Below, piece by piece: positions 34,217 to 43,513 of a DNA stretch of 64,000 nucleotides. Below the pieces are notes generated by a model that was not told the origin of the DNA, ran no database searches, and worked only from the letters and a program-made list of their open reading frames with translations. The position numbers and the translations under genes are program-made. This DNA comes from DRYS01 sp964491605 (lineage in GTDB: Archaea; Thermoproteota; CALKCG01; B24; DRYS01): contig CAZBGY010000006.1 of assembly GCA_964491605.1 (NCBI GenBank), positions 11,316 through 75,315 of the forward strand, in the 5' to 3' direction. Numbering within the stretch: position 1 is the stretch's first letter; every line of letters starts with the position of its first letter.

Positions 34217-35540
34217 ATATATCTAACACTCTTGATAACTTCTCATATACCTCGAATTCATCGAGCTTCACGATCCGCCTATTCCAGAATATGGGTTCTC
34301 CATCTACGATGGTAGAATCGATGTAATCCCCCCTACAAGCATATACTATGTTCGATATCAGACCTGTAGCTCCGTGGATAGGTTGTAATCCAGGCTTACG
34401 GAGATCTATAACCGCTATATCCGCGTAACCCCCCTCCTCTATATAACCAGCTTTATCTATACCTAACGCTCTATACCCTTCGACAGTACCCATCTCTAAT
34501 ACCTTCCAAGCAGGTAGAACAGTAGGATCCCATCTATACCACTTATGTAGTAAAGCTGCAGTTTTCATGGCTTCGAATATATCTAGACTATTGTTGCTCG
34601 CTGCTCCATCGGTTCCAAGTCCGACTGTTATACTTCTCTCGATCATATCAGGTATAGGTGCAGCCCCTCCTACCGCAAGCTTTAAGTTCGAAGTAGGACA
34701 GTGAGCTACCTTAACCTTACGGGAAGCTAGGATGTTTACCTCTCTGGGTGAAAGCCATACGCAATGCGCGGCTACGATTCTATCTGTTAGAAAACCTATA
34801 TGATCTAGGTATTCAACCTCCCTCCTACCATACACCTTCTCAAACCTATTCTGCTCGCTTCTCGTCTCAGCTATATGTATATGCAATATCAGATCTTCCT
34901 TCTCAGCCTTCTCTTTAGCCCATAATAGGGTATCATCCGAGCACGTATACGGAGCGTGAGGCCCTAATGCAGCTTTGACTCTATCATCCCTTAACCCCTT
35001 CACGTAATCTAGGAACTTTTCGGCAGATCTGCGACTGAAGATCTTCAGTTTGAAATCCGGTTTTCGCTCCTCAGGATTGAACGTATCTATAATACCTGCT
35101 GCGGCTACAACCCTAAGGCCTACTTCCAAAGCAGCTTTCACCGTCTCTTCAGGATAATAGTACATGTCTAGAAAACATGCAATACCATTCCTAGCCATCT
35201 CTATACATGCTAAGAGTGCTCCTAGGTAGCATAGATCAGCTGTAAGCTTCCTCTCAGCAGGCCATATACGCTTTTCAAGCCACTCTTCTAGGGGCATATC
35301 GTCGGCGTAGCCTCTGAGCAGAGTCATAGCTGCATGCGTATGGAGGTTGACTAGACTAGGTATGGCAGCTTTCCATACACCATCGAGGGTATAGTCGGCT
35401 TCAGGTATCCTTCCATTCGATATCTCTGATACAATGCCGTCCTCGATATAGATAGAATAGCCTTTAAGAATTCTCTTATCAGGCTTCCCCGTAACTATCC
35501 AATCCATTCTCCTTAAAGCTATGGTAGGCTTCCCCATCAT
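34203..35540 (-). CDS. mtaD: amidohydrolase, MtaD-type (methylthioadenosine/S-adenosylhomocysteine deaminase)
   Basis: A 445-residue metal-dependent deaminase. The zinc ligands are visible in NLHTHAAMTLLRGYADD (about residues 62-78), HIHIAETRSEQ, VAAHCVWLS and GLGTDGAASNNSLD. The MTLLRG(Y/F)ADDMPLxEWL signature matches the 5-methylthioadenosine/SAH/N6-methyladenosine or chlorohydrolase group. Purine salvage linked to polyamine synthesis is plausible because speD and speE occur in this window, but substrate choice within the group is not certain. Confidence 0.87.
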   Translation of the reverse strand: MMGKPTIALRRMDWIVTGKPDKRILKGYSIYIEDGIVSEISNGRIPEADYTLDGVWKAAIPSLVNLHTHAAMTLLRGYADDMPLEEWLEKRIWPAERKLTADLCYLGALLACIEMARNGIACFLDMYYYPEETVKAALEVGLRVVAAAGIIDTFNPEERKPDFKLKIFSRRSAEKFLDYVKGLRDDRVKAALGPHAPYTCSDDTLLWAKEKAEKEDLILHIHIAETRSEQNRFEKVYGRREVEYLDHIGFLTDRIVAAHCVWLSPREVNILASRKVKVAHCPTSNLKLAVGGAAPIPDMIERSITVGLGTDGAASNNSLDIFEAMKTAALLHKWYRWDPTVLPAWKVLEMGTVEGYRALGIDKAGYIEEGGYADIAVIDLRKPGLQPIHGATGLISNIVYACRGDYIDSTIVDGEPIFWNRRIVKLDEFEVYEKLSRVLDIFREV

Positions 35541-35607
35541 GATACATCTACCGTATCAAATGTTAGAAAAACTTATCTGTATTAGGGGTTATTAGATGTA
35601 GTAATCT

Positions 35608-38388
35608 TCAATCCCAATACGGCCTAGTCTTAATATACATACGTTCAGCCTCCGCTATAGCCTTATAAAATTCCTCCTCGCTCAGGTATAGATTTCTAAG
35701 TATCCTCTTCGCGGTAGCAGGACCTATACCTACGCCTGCTAAAGCCACTATAGCCCTCTTACCATACATCCTAACAAGTTCAGCTATGCTCGCATACCTT
35801 TTATAAGCTTGGATATCCTCCATCCTCTTAAGCTTTCCATCTATAGCCATCCTAGCTAACTTTAACGCTTGGAAATCATCTGGCTTAACTACAGCTATCC
35901 TTTTAGATCTACATCTAGGACATATTATAGGATCGGTTACATCTGATACTTTAAACGTAGACTCCCAGTCAGCTCCACCCATACAGACAAGTTTAATCTT
36001 TGTGGAGTCTATCCTAGCTTTCACCATATCGACTATGCCTACCTTGGCATAGCTATCGACTATAGGATATACCTCACGAGAAATCCTTGACATAGGCGAT
36101 AAGCCATTACTCGACGATACCTTAATCCGCAAACATCCTTTCGATAACTTCTCTAAAAACACCCTGCATGCTTCTATATCGAGTACATCTCTTAACACTT
36201 CCCTTACAGCCTCCCTATAGAGTGGTGTACCCATGAAGATTTCGGATAGCTTCCTAGCAGCTGATAAGCTATAACCAGCATTCCTCTCTACCACACCGAA
36301 TCTACGTGCTGCAACCCATAATCTCCATAGGAAATATCTCTTATATGGTAGTACCTCTCTGAGTAATGCATCTACATCGTCGGGTTTTAACCCGGTTAAG
36401 GTCTCGGCTACTATACGTCCGTCAAGTTTAGGGCTCCTAGAGTAGAACAATATCTTATAAGCATCCCTTACATACTCGACGATAGCACCTATCCTAGCAG
36501 ATATTAGAGCTGAAAGTATAGAAGCTAGAGCTTCTATACCCCTATCCCCTATATGGGCATGTAGGGCTACATATCTATATCCATCCTCCCTATCGAACCA
36601 CTCTACGACTATATCCTTATCAGATGCTACTTCAAATCCTTCATCTAACTGCTTCTCGATGTATTCTACGACTGCTTTCATAGCATGCTGGTCTAGATGG
36701 TATCTAGATAGGAGTTTTAGCGGGCTTCTATTCGAGGTTAAAGCTTCAGCTATAAGTCTCTTAATTCTTCCAACTTCCTGTGCAACCTCGAATGGCACAG
36801 GTATGATCTCCCCCTCCCAGACGGGTACAGCCTCTAACGCATACGCATCCTCCTCAACGTTCACTATTCGCTTATCTCTATCGATGCTTAGGATACGCCA
36901 AATCCTACCTCCAAGGATGAATAACGATTCAGGCTTACAATATTGCTCCACGAAATCTTCATCGAGTACCCCTACACGTTTCCCCTTCTTCTCGAGTACA
37001 TCGAATCTAGATACATCCACTATAGTCGATAGATTCTCAAAATAGTATTTGTAGGATCTATCGGTAGGTATAAGTATGGTGTTCCTAATTCTAAGTAATC
37101 CTATATGCTCAAGGAAGTTTACCAGCTCTGTGAGCTCTCCTAGAGTTAGATCCCTATAAAGGATGCATCCTCTAACTATCTCTAATACATCCGATATAGA
37201 TGCTCTTCCTCTTTCCAAGATTATACCTACTATCTGGTGAGCGGCAACATCTAATGCTCCGTAGAGTTCGGGTTCAGGCTCGCATATAACTGATGCAGCT
37301 CTCCTAGCTATAACACATGACTCCATAAGATCCTCTGGGTTATATGCAACTATCACACCGCTACTTTTGGATCCCACCCTATGTCCACTTCTCCCGATCC
37401 TATGTATAAACTTGATAGTCTGTCTAGGTGAGCCGTAGTGTACTACGTAATCGACGTTACCTATATCTATACCTAACTCTAAGCTCGATGTACATACCAA
37501 AGCCTTTAAAACTCCAGATTTAAGCTCCTCCTCGGCTCTAACCCTTACATCTCTAGATAAACTGCTATGGTGGACTTCGACGGGTAGATCTGGATCGAAT
37601 AATCTAAGTTTGAAGCATAGCGATTCAGCCTGCTGCCTCGTATTCGTGAATATAAGAATCGATCCATGCTCCTTAATAAGCTTCGAAAGTAGCTTAACGG
37701 TATCCTCCCAATCCTCAGAGTACAACACTTGAATCGAATATCTTCTACCCATCTTAGATTCGATTATCCTTGTCTCACCACCGTCTGAAAGAAGCTTCGC
37801 CACGTATTCAGGACTATAAACCGTAGCGGATAATCCTATCCTCTGGAAATTTCTACCGACTATACTTTTAAGCCTCTGAAGCGAGAGGAAAAGTTGAACC
37901 CCTCTCTTATCGTATGCAAACTCATGTATTTCATCTATCACAACCCATCTAACATTCTCTAGATGCTTCCTAAATCTTCGGGAGACCAATAGGATCTGTA
38001 GAGTTTCAGGCGTCGTTATGAGTATATGCGGCGGCTCTAAAACCTGCTTAGCTTTAATCTCGGTTGGTGTATCTCCATGCCTTACATCTAAGCTTAACCC
38101 AACCCTATCCGCGAGTTTCTTCATCCTACGGAAGATATCTCTATTTAGTGCTCTCAACGGTGTTATGTATAGAGCTAATACGCCTTTCACATCCTTATAC
38201 TTTGAAGCCATATCCATTATAGGTATTAGAGCTGCTTCGGTTTTCCCTGATCCTGTCGGAGCTATTATGAGCGTATGATCCCCTCTAAGTATATACGGTA
38301 TCGCGAGTTTTTGGATCTCTGTAAACTCTAAGTACCCCTCTTCTCTCAATATCCTTCTATACTCCTCGGTTAGCATGTATTCGGCCAT
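35608..38388 (-). CDS. lhr: Lhr-family DEAD/DEAH-box helicase
   Basis: A 926-residue superfamily 2 helicase. Motifs in order are Q-motif FTEIQKLAIPYIL, Walker A APTGSGKTEAA near residue 42, DEIH near residue 154, GLSAT near residue 182, and motif VI HRIGRSGHRVG near residue 336. The Lhr-core winged-helix and DUF4145-like regions follow. The C-terminus carries a zinc ribbon (ICPRCRSKR, with an upstream Cys-Met-Gly-Gly) and a helix-hairpin-helix (ALAGVGIGPATAKRIL). This resembles archaeal Lhr proteins with an extended C-terminus, implicated in repair or R-loop handling. ATG start. Confidence 0.92.
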   Translation of the reverse strand: MAEYMLTEEYRRILREEGYLEFTEIQKLAIPYILRGDHTLIIAPTGSGKTEAALIPIMDMASKYKDVKGVLALYITPLRALNRDIFRRMKKLADRVGLSLDVRHGDTPTEIKAKQVLEPPHILITTPETLQILLVSRRFRKHLENVRWVVIDEIHEFAYDKRGVQLFLSLQRLKSIVGRNFQRIGLSATVYSPEYVAKLLSDGGETRIIESKMGRRYSIQVLYSEDWEDTVKLLSKLIKEHGSILIFTNTRQQAESLCFKLRLFDPDLPVEVHHSSLSRDVRVRAEEELKSGVLKALVCTSSLELGIDIGNVDYVVHYGSPRQTIKFIHRIGRSGHRVGSKSSGVIVAYNPEDLMESCVIARRAASVICEPEPELYGALDVAAHQIVGIILERGRASISDVLEIVRGCILYRDLTLGELTELVNFLEHIGLLRIRNTILIPTDRSYKYYFENLSTIVDVSRFDVLEKKGKRVGVLDEDFVEQYCKPESLFILGGRIWRILSIDRDKRIVNVEEDAYALEAVPVWEGEIIPVPFEVAQEVGRIKRLIAEALTSNRSPLKLLSRYHLDQHAMKAVVEYIEKQLDEGFEVASDKDIVVEWFDREDGYRYVALHAHIGDRGIEALASILSALISARIGAIVEYVRDAYKILFYSRSPKLDGRIVAETLTGLKPDDVDALLREVLPYKRYFLWRLWVAARRFGVVERNAGYSLSAARKLSEIFMGTPLYREAVREVLRDVLDIEACRVFLEKLSKGCLRIKVSSSNGLSPMSRISREVYPIVDSYAKVGIVDMVKARIDSTKIKLVCMGGADWESTFKVSDVTDPIICPRCRSKRIAVVKPDDFQALKLARMAIDGKLKRMEDIQAYKRYASIAELVRMYGKRAIVALAGVGIGPATAKRILRNLYLSEEEFYKAIAEAERMYIKTRPYWD

Positions 38389-38480
38389 CTTTTCGGCAAG
38401 GTAGATTCTATGGAAGGGTTAAAAGTAAGCTTTATCTAAGGTAACGTAGCTTATCATTTCGATAAGGAGGTATCTAAAGG

Positions 38481-39062
38481 TTGGAGGTAGGGGAAGTAAA
38501 ATTTCCGTTTAGCGAAGCTTTCAGGTTTACGATCGAAAGCATAAGGAAAAGGTTTACGCGCGCTTTAATAACCGCTGTATCTGTTATACTTAGCGTAGCT
38601 TTCTATGGAGCGACGAGATCCATGGGTGTGATATACGCTGAACTATTACCCGGCTCGGCTACGATACAAGTGTACCAGATAGTTATGGCTGTTATAGCTT
38701 TAGTCGTATGCACGGTCGGTATACTGAATTCGATGCTTATGGCTGTTACAGAAAGGACTAAAGAGATAGGAACGATGAAATGTTTAGGCGCTATGGATTC
38801 GCACATTCTAACGATATTCCTCTTGGAAGCTGCTCTCATAGGCTTACTTGGAGGCTTGATTGGAGGTGTATCAGGTCTCCTCGTAGGTATAGCATCGACT
38901 TGGGGGCAGGTTGCAGGCAGACCTTTACCTATACTGGGTTTAATGTTGACGCTAAGTGAATCCATAGGGATATCCATACTACTATCGATAGGTGCTACCC
39001 TATACCCTGCGTATTATGCAGCTAAACTTAACCCGGCTGAAGCATTGAGATTCGAGGTTTAA
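38481..39062 (+). CDS. short FtsX/MacB-like permease
   Basis: A 193-residue membrane protein with the FtsX-type C-terminal core: helix, then NSMLMAVTERTKEIGTMKCLGA (the conserved cytosolic coupling segment), two more helices and AYYAAKLNPAEALRFEV. The first helix (about residues 28-45) leads almost directly into the second, so the large extracellular domain of most MacB/LolC permeases is missing. No ATPase gene is adjacent. TTG start with AAGGAGGT about 9 bases upstream. Function unknown. Confidence 0.82.
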   Translation: MEVGEVKFPFSEAFRFTIESIRKRFTRALITAVSVILSVAFYGATRSMGVIYAELLPGSATIQVYQIVMAVIALVVCTVGILNSMLMAVTERTKEIGTMKCLGAMDSHILTIFLLEAALIGLLGGLIGGVSGLLVGIASTWGQVAGRPLPILGLMLTLSESIGISILLSIGATLYPAYYAAKLNPAEALRFEV

Positions 39063-39192
39063 GCCTGCACCGTAAAATTTATTAAATCCACACCCTGCTT
39101 TATTTTAGGATTCTCTAAGTTGGTGGTAGCTATTGCTAGAAACGTATATATCATTACATGGCTGATATACGAGGATTCTGTTAGGTTTAGAG

Positions 39193-40470
39193 GTGCATCT
39201 AGGATTGAAGCCTATGAATATAGCTGAGAAAATCCTTGCTAGGGCTTCGAGTAGAAGCTTCGTCGAACCTGGAGAGATAGTTGACGCGAAGGTCGATAGG
39301 GTTATGTTCCACGATCTAACGGGGCCTATGACACTTAAGGCGTTCGAGGAGATGGGTGGTGGGCTCGTATGGGATCCAGATCGTATAGTCGTGATCTTCG
39401 ATCATATAGTACCTGCTAGTAGCATAGCTTCTGCAGAGAATCATGCTAAGCTTAGAAGATTTGTAGAGAATCAGAGGATAAGATGGTTTTACGATGTTGG
39501 TCGTGGAGGTATATGCCACCAGGTTATGGTGGAGAAAGGTCATGTATGTCCAGGTGAGCTTATAATCGGTGCTGATTCGCATACATGTATGTACGGAGCT
39601 CTCGGCGCGTTCGCTACAGGTGTCGGTGCTACCGATATGGCCGCTATATTGCTTACAGGTAGGATATGGCTTAGAGTACCTGAAGCTATTATGGTGAAGT
39701 ATACTGGAAGTATGCCGGATTATCTATCGGGTAAAGATCTCGTACTCTATACAATCGGTAAGATCGGTGCTGACGGTGCAAACTATAAAGCTGTGATATA
39801 CTCCGGTAGTGTTATAGAGAATCTCTCGATGGATGATAGGCTTACAATGTCCAATATGGCTGTAGAGATGGGTGCTAAAACCGGTATAGTGGAACCGGAT
39901 GAAAAGACTCTCTCCTACCTGAAGGGTAGGGTCGATAGGAATTTCTCTATCGTGAGAAGTGATGGAGGCGCTGAATATAGCGAAGAATACGAGTTCGACG
40001 TATCTGGTATGGAGCCTCAAGTAGCATGTCCATATAGGGTTGATAACGTTAAACCAGTATCAGAAGTTGAAGGTATCCCTGTAGATCAAGCTTTTATAGG
40101 TTCATGTACTAACGGTAGGCTTTCAGATCTACGGGTAGCGGCGAAGATACTAAAGGGGCGTAAGGTTAGTAGAGGTACGAGGCTTATAGTTATACCGGCA
40201 TCTCAAGACGTTTACCGTGAAGCTTTAAGGGAGGGTTTGATAGAGGTGCTACTGGAATCTGGAGCTATGATCTGTAATCCTACATGCGGTCCATGTATAG
40301 GCGTACATTTAGGCGTGCTATCTTCAGGTGAGACATGCATAGCTTCGATCAATAGGAATTTCATAGGACGTATGGGTAGCCGTGAATCTAAGGTTTACTT
40401 AGCATCTCCGGCGACCGTCGCTGCTTCAGCCGTCGAGGGTAGGATTGCAGATCCTAGGAGATACCTTTAG
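39193..40470 (+). CDS. leuC: 3-isopropylmalate dehydratase large subunit (aconitase family)
   Basis: Iron-sulfur hydro-lyase subunit that isomerises isopropylmalate (425 aa from the GTG at 39193). The alternative ATG at 39214 gives the family N-terminus MNIAEKILARAS. Cluster ligands appear in FIGSCTNGRLSDL and ICNPTCGPCIGVHLG; HTCMYGALGAFATGVGATDMA lines the active site. First of leuC-leuD-leuB-leuA. Archaeal enzymes of this type sometimes also handle homocitrate (lysine route), which may matter because LysW genes are present. A TATA-like stretch (TTTATTAAAT) lies about 115 bases upstream. Confidence 0.92.
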   Translation: MHLGLKPMNIAEKILARASSRSFVEPGEIVDAKVDRVMFHDLTGPMTLKAFEEMGGGLVWDPDRIVVIFDHIVPASSIASAENHAKLRRFVENQRIRWFYDVGRGGICHQVMVEKGHVCPGELIIGADSHTCMYGALGAFATGVGATDMAAILLTGRIWLRVPEAIMVKYTGSMPDYLSGKDLVLYTIGKIGADGANYKAVIYSGSVIENLSMDDRLTMSNMAVEMGAKTGIVEPDEKTLSYLKGRVDRNFSIVRSDGGAEYSEEYEFDVSGMEPQVACPYRVDNVKPVSEVEGIPVDQAFIGSCTNGRLSDLRVAAKILKGRKVSRGTRLIVIPASQDVYREALREGLIEVLLESGAMICNPTCGPCIGVHLGVLSSGETCIASINRNFIGRMGSRESKVYLASPATVAASAVEGRIADPRRYL

Positions 40471-40482
40471 GAGGATTGCGCT

Positions 40483-40977
40483 ATGAAGATGGAAGGTATA
40501 GTTGTTAAGGTTGGCGACCATATAGATACAGATGTGATAATACCTGGAAGATATCTCGGTATAACGGATCCAGCAGAACTTGGGAAACATGCGTTAGAAG
40601 GTTTGGATCCAAGCTTTCCAGCTAAACTTAAACCTGGTGTCATCCTCGTAGCGGGTAGGAATTTCGGATGCGGTTCTAGTAGGGAGGAAGCACCAGTAGC
40701 TCTGAAAGCCGCTGGGGTTAGATGCATAGTAGCTAAATCTTTCGCTAGGATATTCTATAGGAATGCTATAAACGTAGGTTTACCCATAGTAGAGTGTAGC
40801 GATATTCAAAGTTACGTGAAAGATGGAGATAAGATATCGATAGATTTATCTTCAGGTACAATAGAAGTTGCAGGTGTAGAGTTCAAATTCAAACCTTTAC
40901 CAGACTTCATCCTTAGAATTCTCGAAGCTGGTGGTTTAACGAATTATATACGTAGGCTTAGGGGGCTCCCCTATTGA
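40483..40977 (+). CDS. leuD: 3-isopropylmalate dehydratase small subunit
   Basis: The swivel-domain partner of LeuC (164 aa). It shows DHIDTDVIIPGRYL near the N-terminus and the substrate-recognition loop AGRNFGCGSSREEAPVAL, then AKSFARIFYRNAINVGLP. It starts 12 bases after leuC, and its stop overlaps the leuB TTG start (TTGA). In aconitase relatives the loop before the motif sets side-chain specificity. Here it does not by itself separate leucine from lysine substrates. Confidence 0.93.
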   Translation: MKMEGIVVKVGDHIDTDVIIPGRYLGITDPAELGKHALEGLDPSFPAKLKPGVILVAGRNFGCGSSREEAPVALKAAGVRCIVAKSFARIFYRNAINVGLPIVECSDIQSYVKDGDKISIDLSSGTIEVAGVEFKFKPLPDFILRILEAGGLTNYIRRLRGLPY

Positions 40978-42014
40978 AGTTTAAGGTAGCATTGATTCCT
41001 GGAGATGGTATAGGTCCTGAGCAGATAAACGCATCTAGAAGTATACTTCGCATTCTACCAGAGCTATACGGTTTTGATGTAGAGTATTTAGAGGTCGAAG
41101 CAGGTGATGGATGTAAAGCTAAGAGGGGTGTGGCTCTACCCGATGAAACTTTAGATGTGTTGAAAGAGTCCCATGCATGCCTTAAAGGTCCTGTAGGTGA
41201 AACAGCGGCTGAAGTTATAGTGCGTATAAGGCAGATGTTCGATCTCTACGCTAATGTGAGACCTATAAAATCTTACCCTACCCCGATACCTCCGCTTAAA
41301 GGAGATGTGGATTTCGTAATAGTAAGAGAGAATACTGAAGATGTGTATAGAGGGCTTGAATTTAAGCCTACGCCTGACATAGCAGTATGCTTCAGGATCA
41401 TATCGAGAAAGGCTTGTGAAAGGATCGTTAAATACGGTTTCAACCTAGCTAGGAGGAGGCGGAAGAAAGTTACGGTAGTGCATAAATCTAACGTTATGAA
41501 AATCTCCGATGGCTTATTCGCAGAAGTTTCTAGAAGCATCGCTAGAGAATACCCGGATGTATCTTTCGAAGAGATGTATGTGGATGCAGCTGCATACCAT
41601 ATAGTAATGAATCCTAAGAGGTTCGATGTCCTAGTTACGACGAATATGTTTGGAGATATACTTTCAGATGAAGCAGCCGCTCTCACTGGAAGCCTAGGTT
41701 TGGCTCCCTCCGCTAATATAGGGGAAGCATTCGCTCTCTTCGAACCGGTACATGGTTGTGCACCGGATATAGCTGGCAAGGGTATAGCTAACCCATGCAG
41801 CCTCATATTATCCGCATCGATGATGTTCATATGGCTTGGAGAAAGGTATGGCGTAGAGGAAGCTATGAAAGCTGGTACGGTTTTAGAGAAGGCGGTTATC
41901 CAAGCTTTAAATGAAGGTTTCGCTACCCCTGATATAGGTGGTCGGTACACTACAGGCGAAGTAGCTGAAGCTATAGCTTCAAAGCTTAGAGGGGTGTGCG
42001 AGTTTGAATGTTAA
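40974..42014 (+). CDS. leuB: 3-isopropylmalate dehydrogenase / homoisocitrate dehydrogenase family
   Basis: Decarboxylating beta-hydroxyacid dehydrogenase (346 aa). The opening IPGDGIGPEQ, VRENTEDVYRGLEF (residues about 114-127, specificity loop), NVMKISDGLF and TTNMFGDILSDEAAALTGSLGLAPSANIG are diagnostic of the family. RENTEDVY occurs in archaeal isopropylmalate and homoisocitrate enzymes alike, so it may serve both leucine and lysine pathways. TTG start overlaps leuD by 4 bases; the stop overlaps leuA by 11. Confidence 0.9.
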   Translation: MKFKVALIPGDGIGPEQINASRSILRILPELYGFDVEYLEVEAGDGCKAKRGVALPDETLDVLKESHACLKGPVGETAAEVIVRIRQMFDLYANVRPIKSYPTPIPPLKGDVDFVIVRENTEDVYRGLEFKPTPDIAVCFRIISRKACERIVKYGFNLARRRRKKVTVVHKSNVMKISDGLFAEVSRSIAREYPDVSFEEMYVDAAAYHIVMNPKRFDVLVTTNMFGDILSDEAAALTGSLGLAPSANIGEAFALFEPVHGCAPDIAGKGIANPCSLILSASMMFIWLGERYGVEEAMKAGTVLEKAVIQALNEGFATPDIGGRYTTGEVAEAIASKLRGVCEFEC

Positions 42015-43512
42015 CCCTAGAATACTCATATTCGATACGACGCTTAGGGATGGAGAGCAGACGCCAGGCGTAGCTTTAACACCGGATGATAAGCTTGTTA
42101 TAGCTAGGCAGCTTGATAGGCTTGGCGTAGATATAATAGAAGCCGGCTTCCCGATAACATCTAAAGGCGAAGCTGAAGCTATCCGGCGTATAGTATCTGA
42201 AGGTCTATCCGCTAAGATTTGTGCTCTGGCTAGATGTACTAAAGCCGATATAGATTCTGTGATAGATTGCGGTGTAGATTACATACATCTATTCATAGCT
42301 ACATCGGATCTCCATTTGAAGTATAAGCTTAAGCTTACTAGGGAAGAAGCACTAGGTAGAGCTATCGAAGCTATAGATTACGCTAAATCGCATGGATTGT
42401 ACATCGAATTTTCAGCCGAGGATGCTACTAGAACAGATCTAGATTACCTGGTATCATTCTATAAAAGTGTTGTCGAGGCTGGAGTAGATAAAGTGAATAT
42501 ACCTGATACTGTCGGTACAGCCACACCTAGCAGTATAGCTCGTATAGTATCTAGTGTCGGTAAGGTTGTCGGTAATACGCCTATAAGCGTTCATTGTCAT
42601 GATGATTTCGGTTTAGCCGTCGCTAATAGTATCGCAGCTGTGGAGGCTGGTGCTAGGCAGGTTCATGCAACGGTGAACGGTCTAGGTGAGAGAGCTGGAA
42701 ACGCAGCACTAGAAGAAATAGCAGTAACACTAAAAATACTATACGGATACGAGGTAAAGCTGAATCTAGCTAAGATATACGAGGTATCCCAGCTTGTATC
42801 AAGGATTACCGGTGTATCGATACCTCCGAATAAAGCTATAGTAGGGGATAACGCCTTCACACATGAATCAGGTATACATACGCATGGCATACTTAAGAAT
42901 CCGTTAACCTATGAGCCTATACCCCCAGAGATTGTAGGTAGGCGTAGGAGGCTTGTAGCCGGTAAGCATGCAGGTAGACATGGGATTATGGAGATGTTGG
43001 AGGAGATGGGCGTTAAAGTCTCTGAGGATGAGCTTAAAGCTATCGTAGAGAAGGTTAAGGATTTAGGTGATAAGGGTAAGAAGATTACGGATGCGGATCT
43101 GCTAGCTATAGCTAGATCTGTAACAGGTAGAGTTAGATCTGAAGAGCGTCGTGTTAAGCTTATGGAGCTAGCTGTTATGACAGGATCTAAGGTTATACCA
43201 ACAGCTTCTGTTAAGCTCGAAGTAGATGGCAAGATCTATGTAGCTGCTGAGACAGGTGTAGGCCCTGTAGACGCAGCTTTAAAAACCATAGAAAAGATGC
43301 TATCCTCAACTGTGAAAGCTAGGTTGAAATCCTTTAGGCTTGAAGCGATAACCGGGGGGTCGGATGCGTTAGCAGAAGTTGTAATAACAGTCGAAGATGA
43401 TAGAGGTAACACGGTATCGGCTAGAGCCGCTCATGAAGATATAGTTATGGCTAGCGTCGAAGCTATGATAGAAGGTATAAATAGGCTTATATCGATTAGG
43501 AGGGAAAGTTGA
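42004..43512 (+). CDS. leuA: 2-isopropylmalate synthase
   Basis: A 502-residue acyl-CoA-dependent aldolase that starts leucine synthesis from 2-oxoisovalerate and acetyl-CoA. The TIM barrel shows FDTTLRDGEQTPGV, IEAGFPITSKGE, SVHCHDDFGLAVANS and NGLGERAGNAALEE. A linker and a C-terminal LeuA-type regulatory domain (about residues 380-498) follow, implying feedback control by leucine. EAGFP favours isopropylmalate synthase over citramalate synthase, though they are hard to separate. TTG start overlaps leuB by 11 bases. Confidence 0.9.
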   Translation: MNVNPRILIFDTTLRDGEQTPGVALTPDDKLVIARQLDRLGVDIIEAGFPITSKGEAEAIRRIVSEGLSAKICALARCTKADIDSVIDCGVDYIHLFIATSDLHLKYKLKLTREEALGRAIEAIDYAKSHGLYIEFSAEDATRTDLDYLVSFYKSVVEAGVDKVNIPDTVGTATPSSIARIVSSVGKVVGNTPISVHCHDDFGLAVANSIAAVEAGARQVHATVNGLGERAGNAALEEIAVTLKILYGYEVKLNLAKIYEVSQLVSRITGVSIPPNKAIVGDNAFTHESGIHTHGILKNPLTYEPIPPEIVGRRRRLVAGKHAGRHGIMEMLEEMGVKVSEDELKAIVEKVKDLGDKGKKITDADLLAIARSVTGRVRSEERRVKLMELAVMTGSKVIPTASVKLEVDGKIYVAAETGVGPVDAALKTIEKMLSSTVKARLKSFRLEAITGGSDALAEVVITVEDDRGNTVSARAAHEDIVMASVEAMIEGINRLISIRRES

Positions 43513-43513
43513 G

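Noticed and set aside
39119..39220. Leader peptide before leuC (TTG at 39119, about 34 codons)
   Set aside because: It contains almost no leucine, has no attenuator hairpins, and overlaps the leuC start. Attenuation of this kind is not established for archaeal leu operons.
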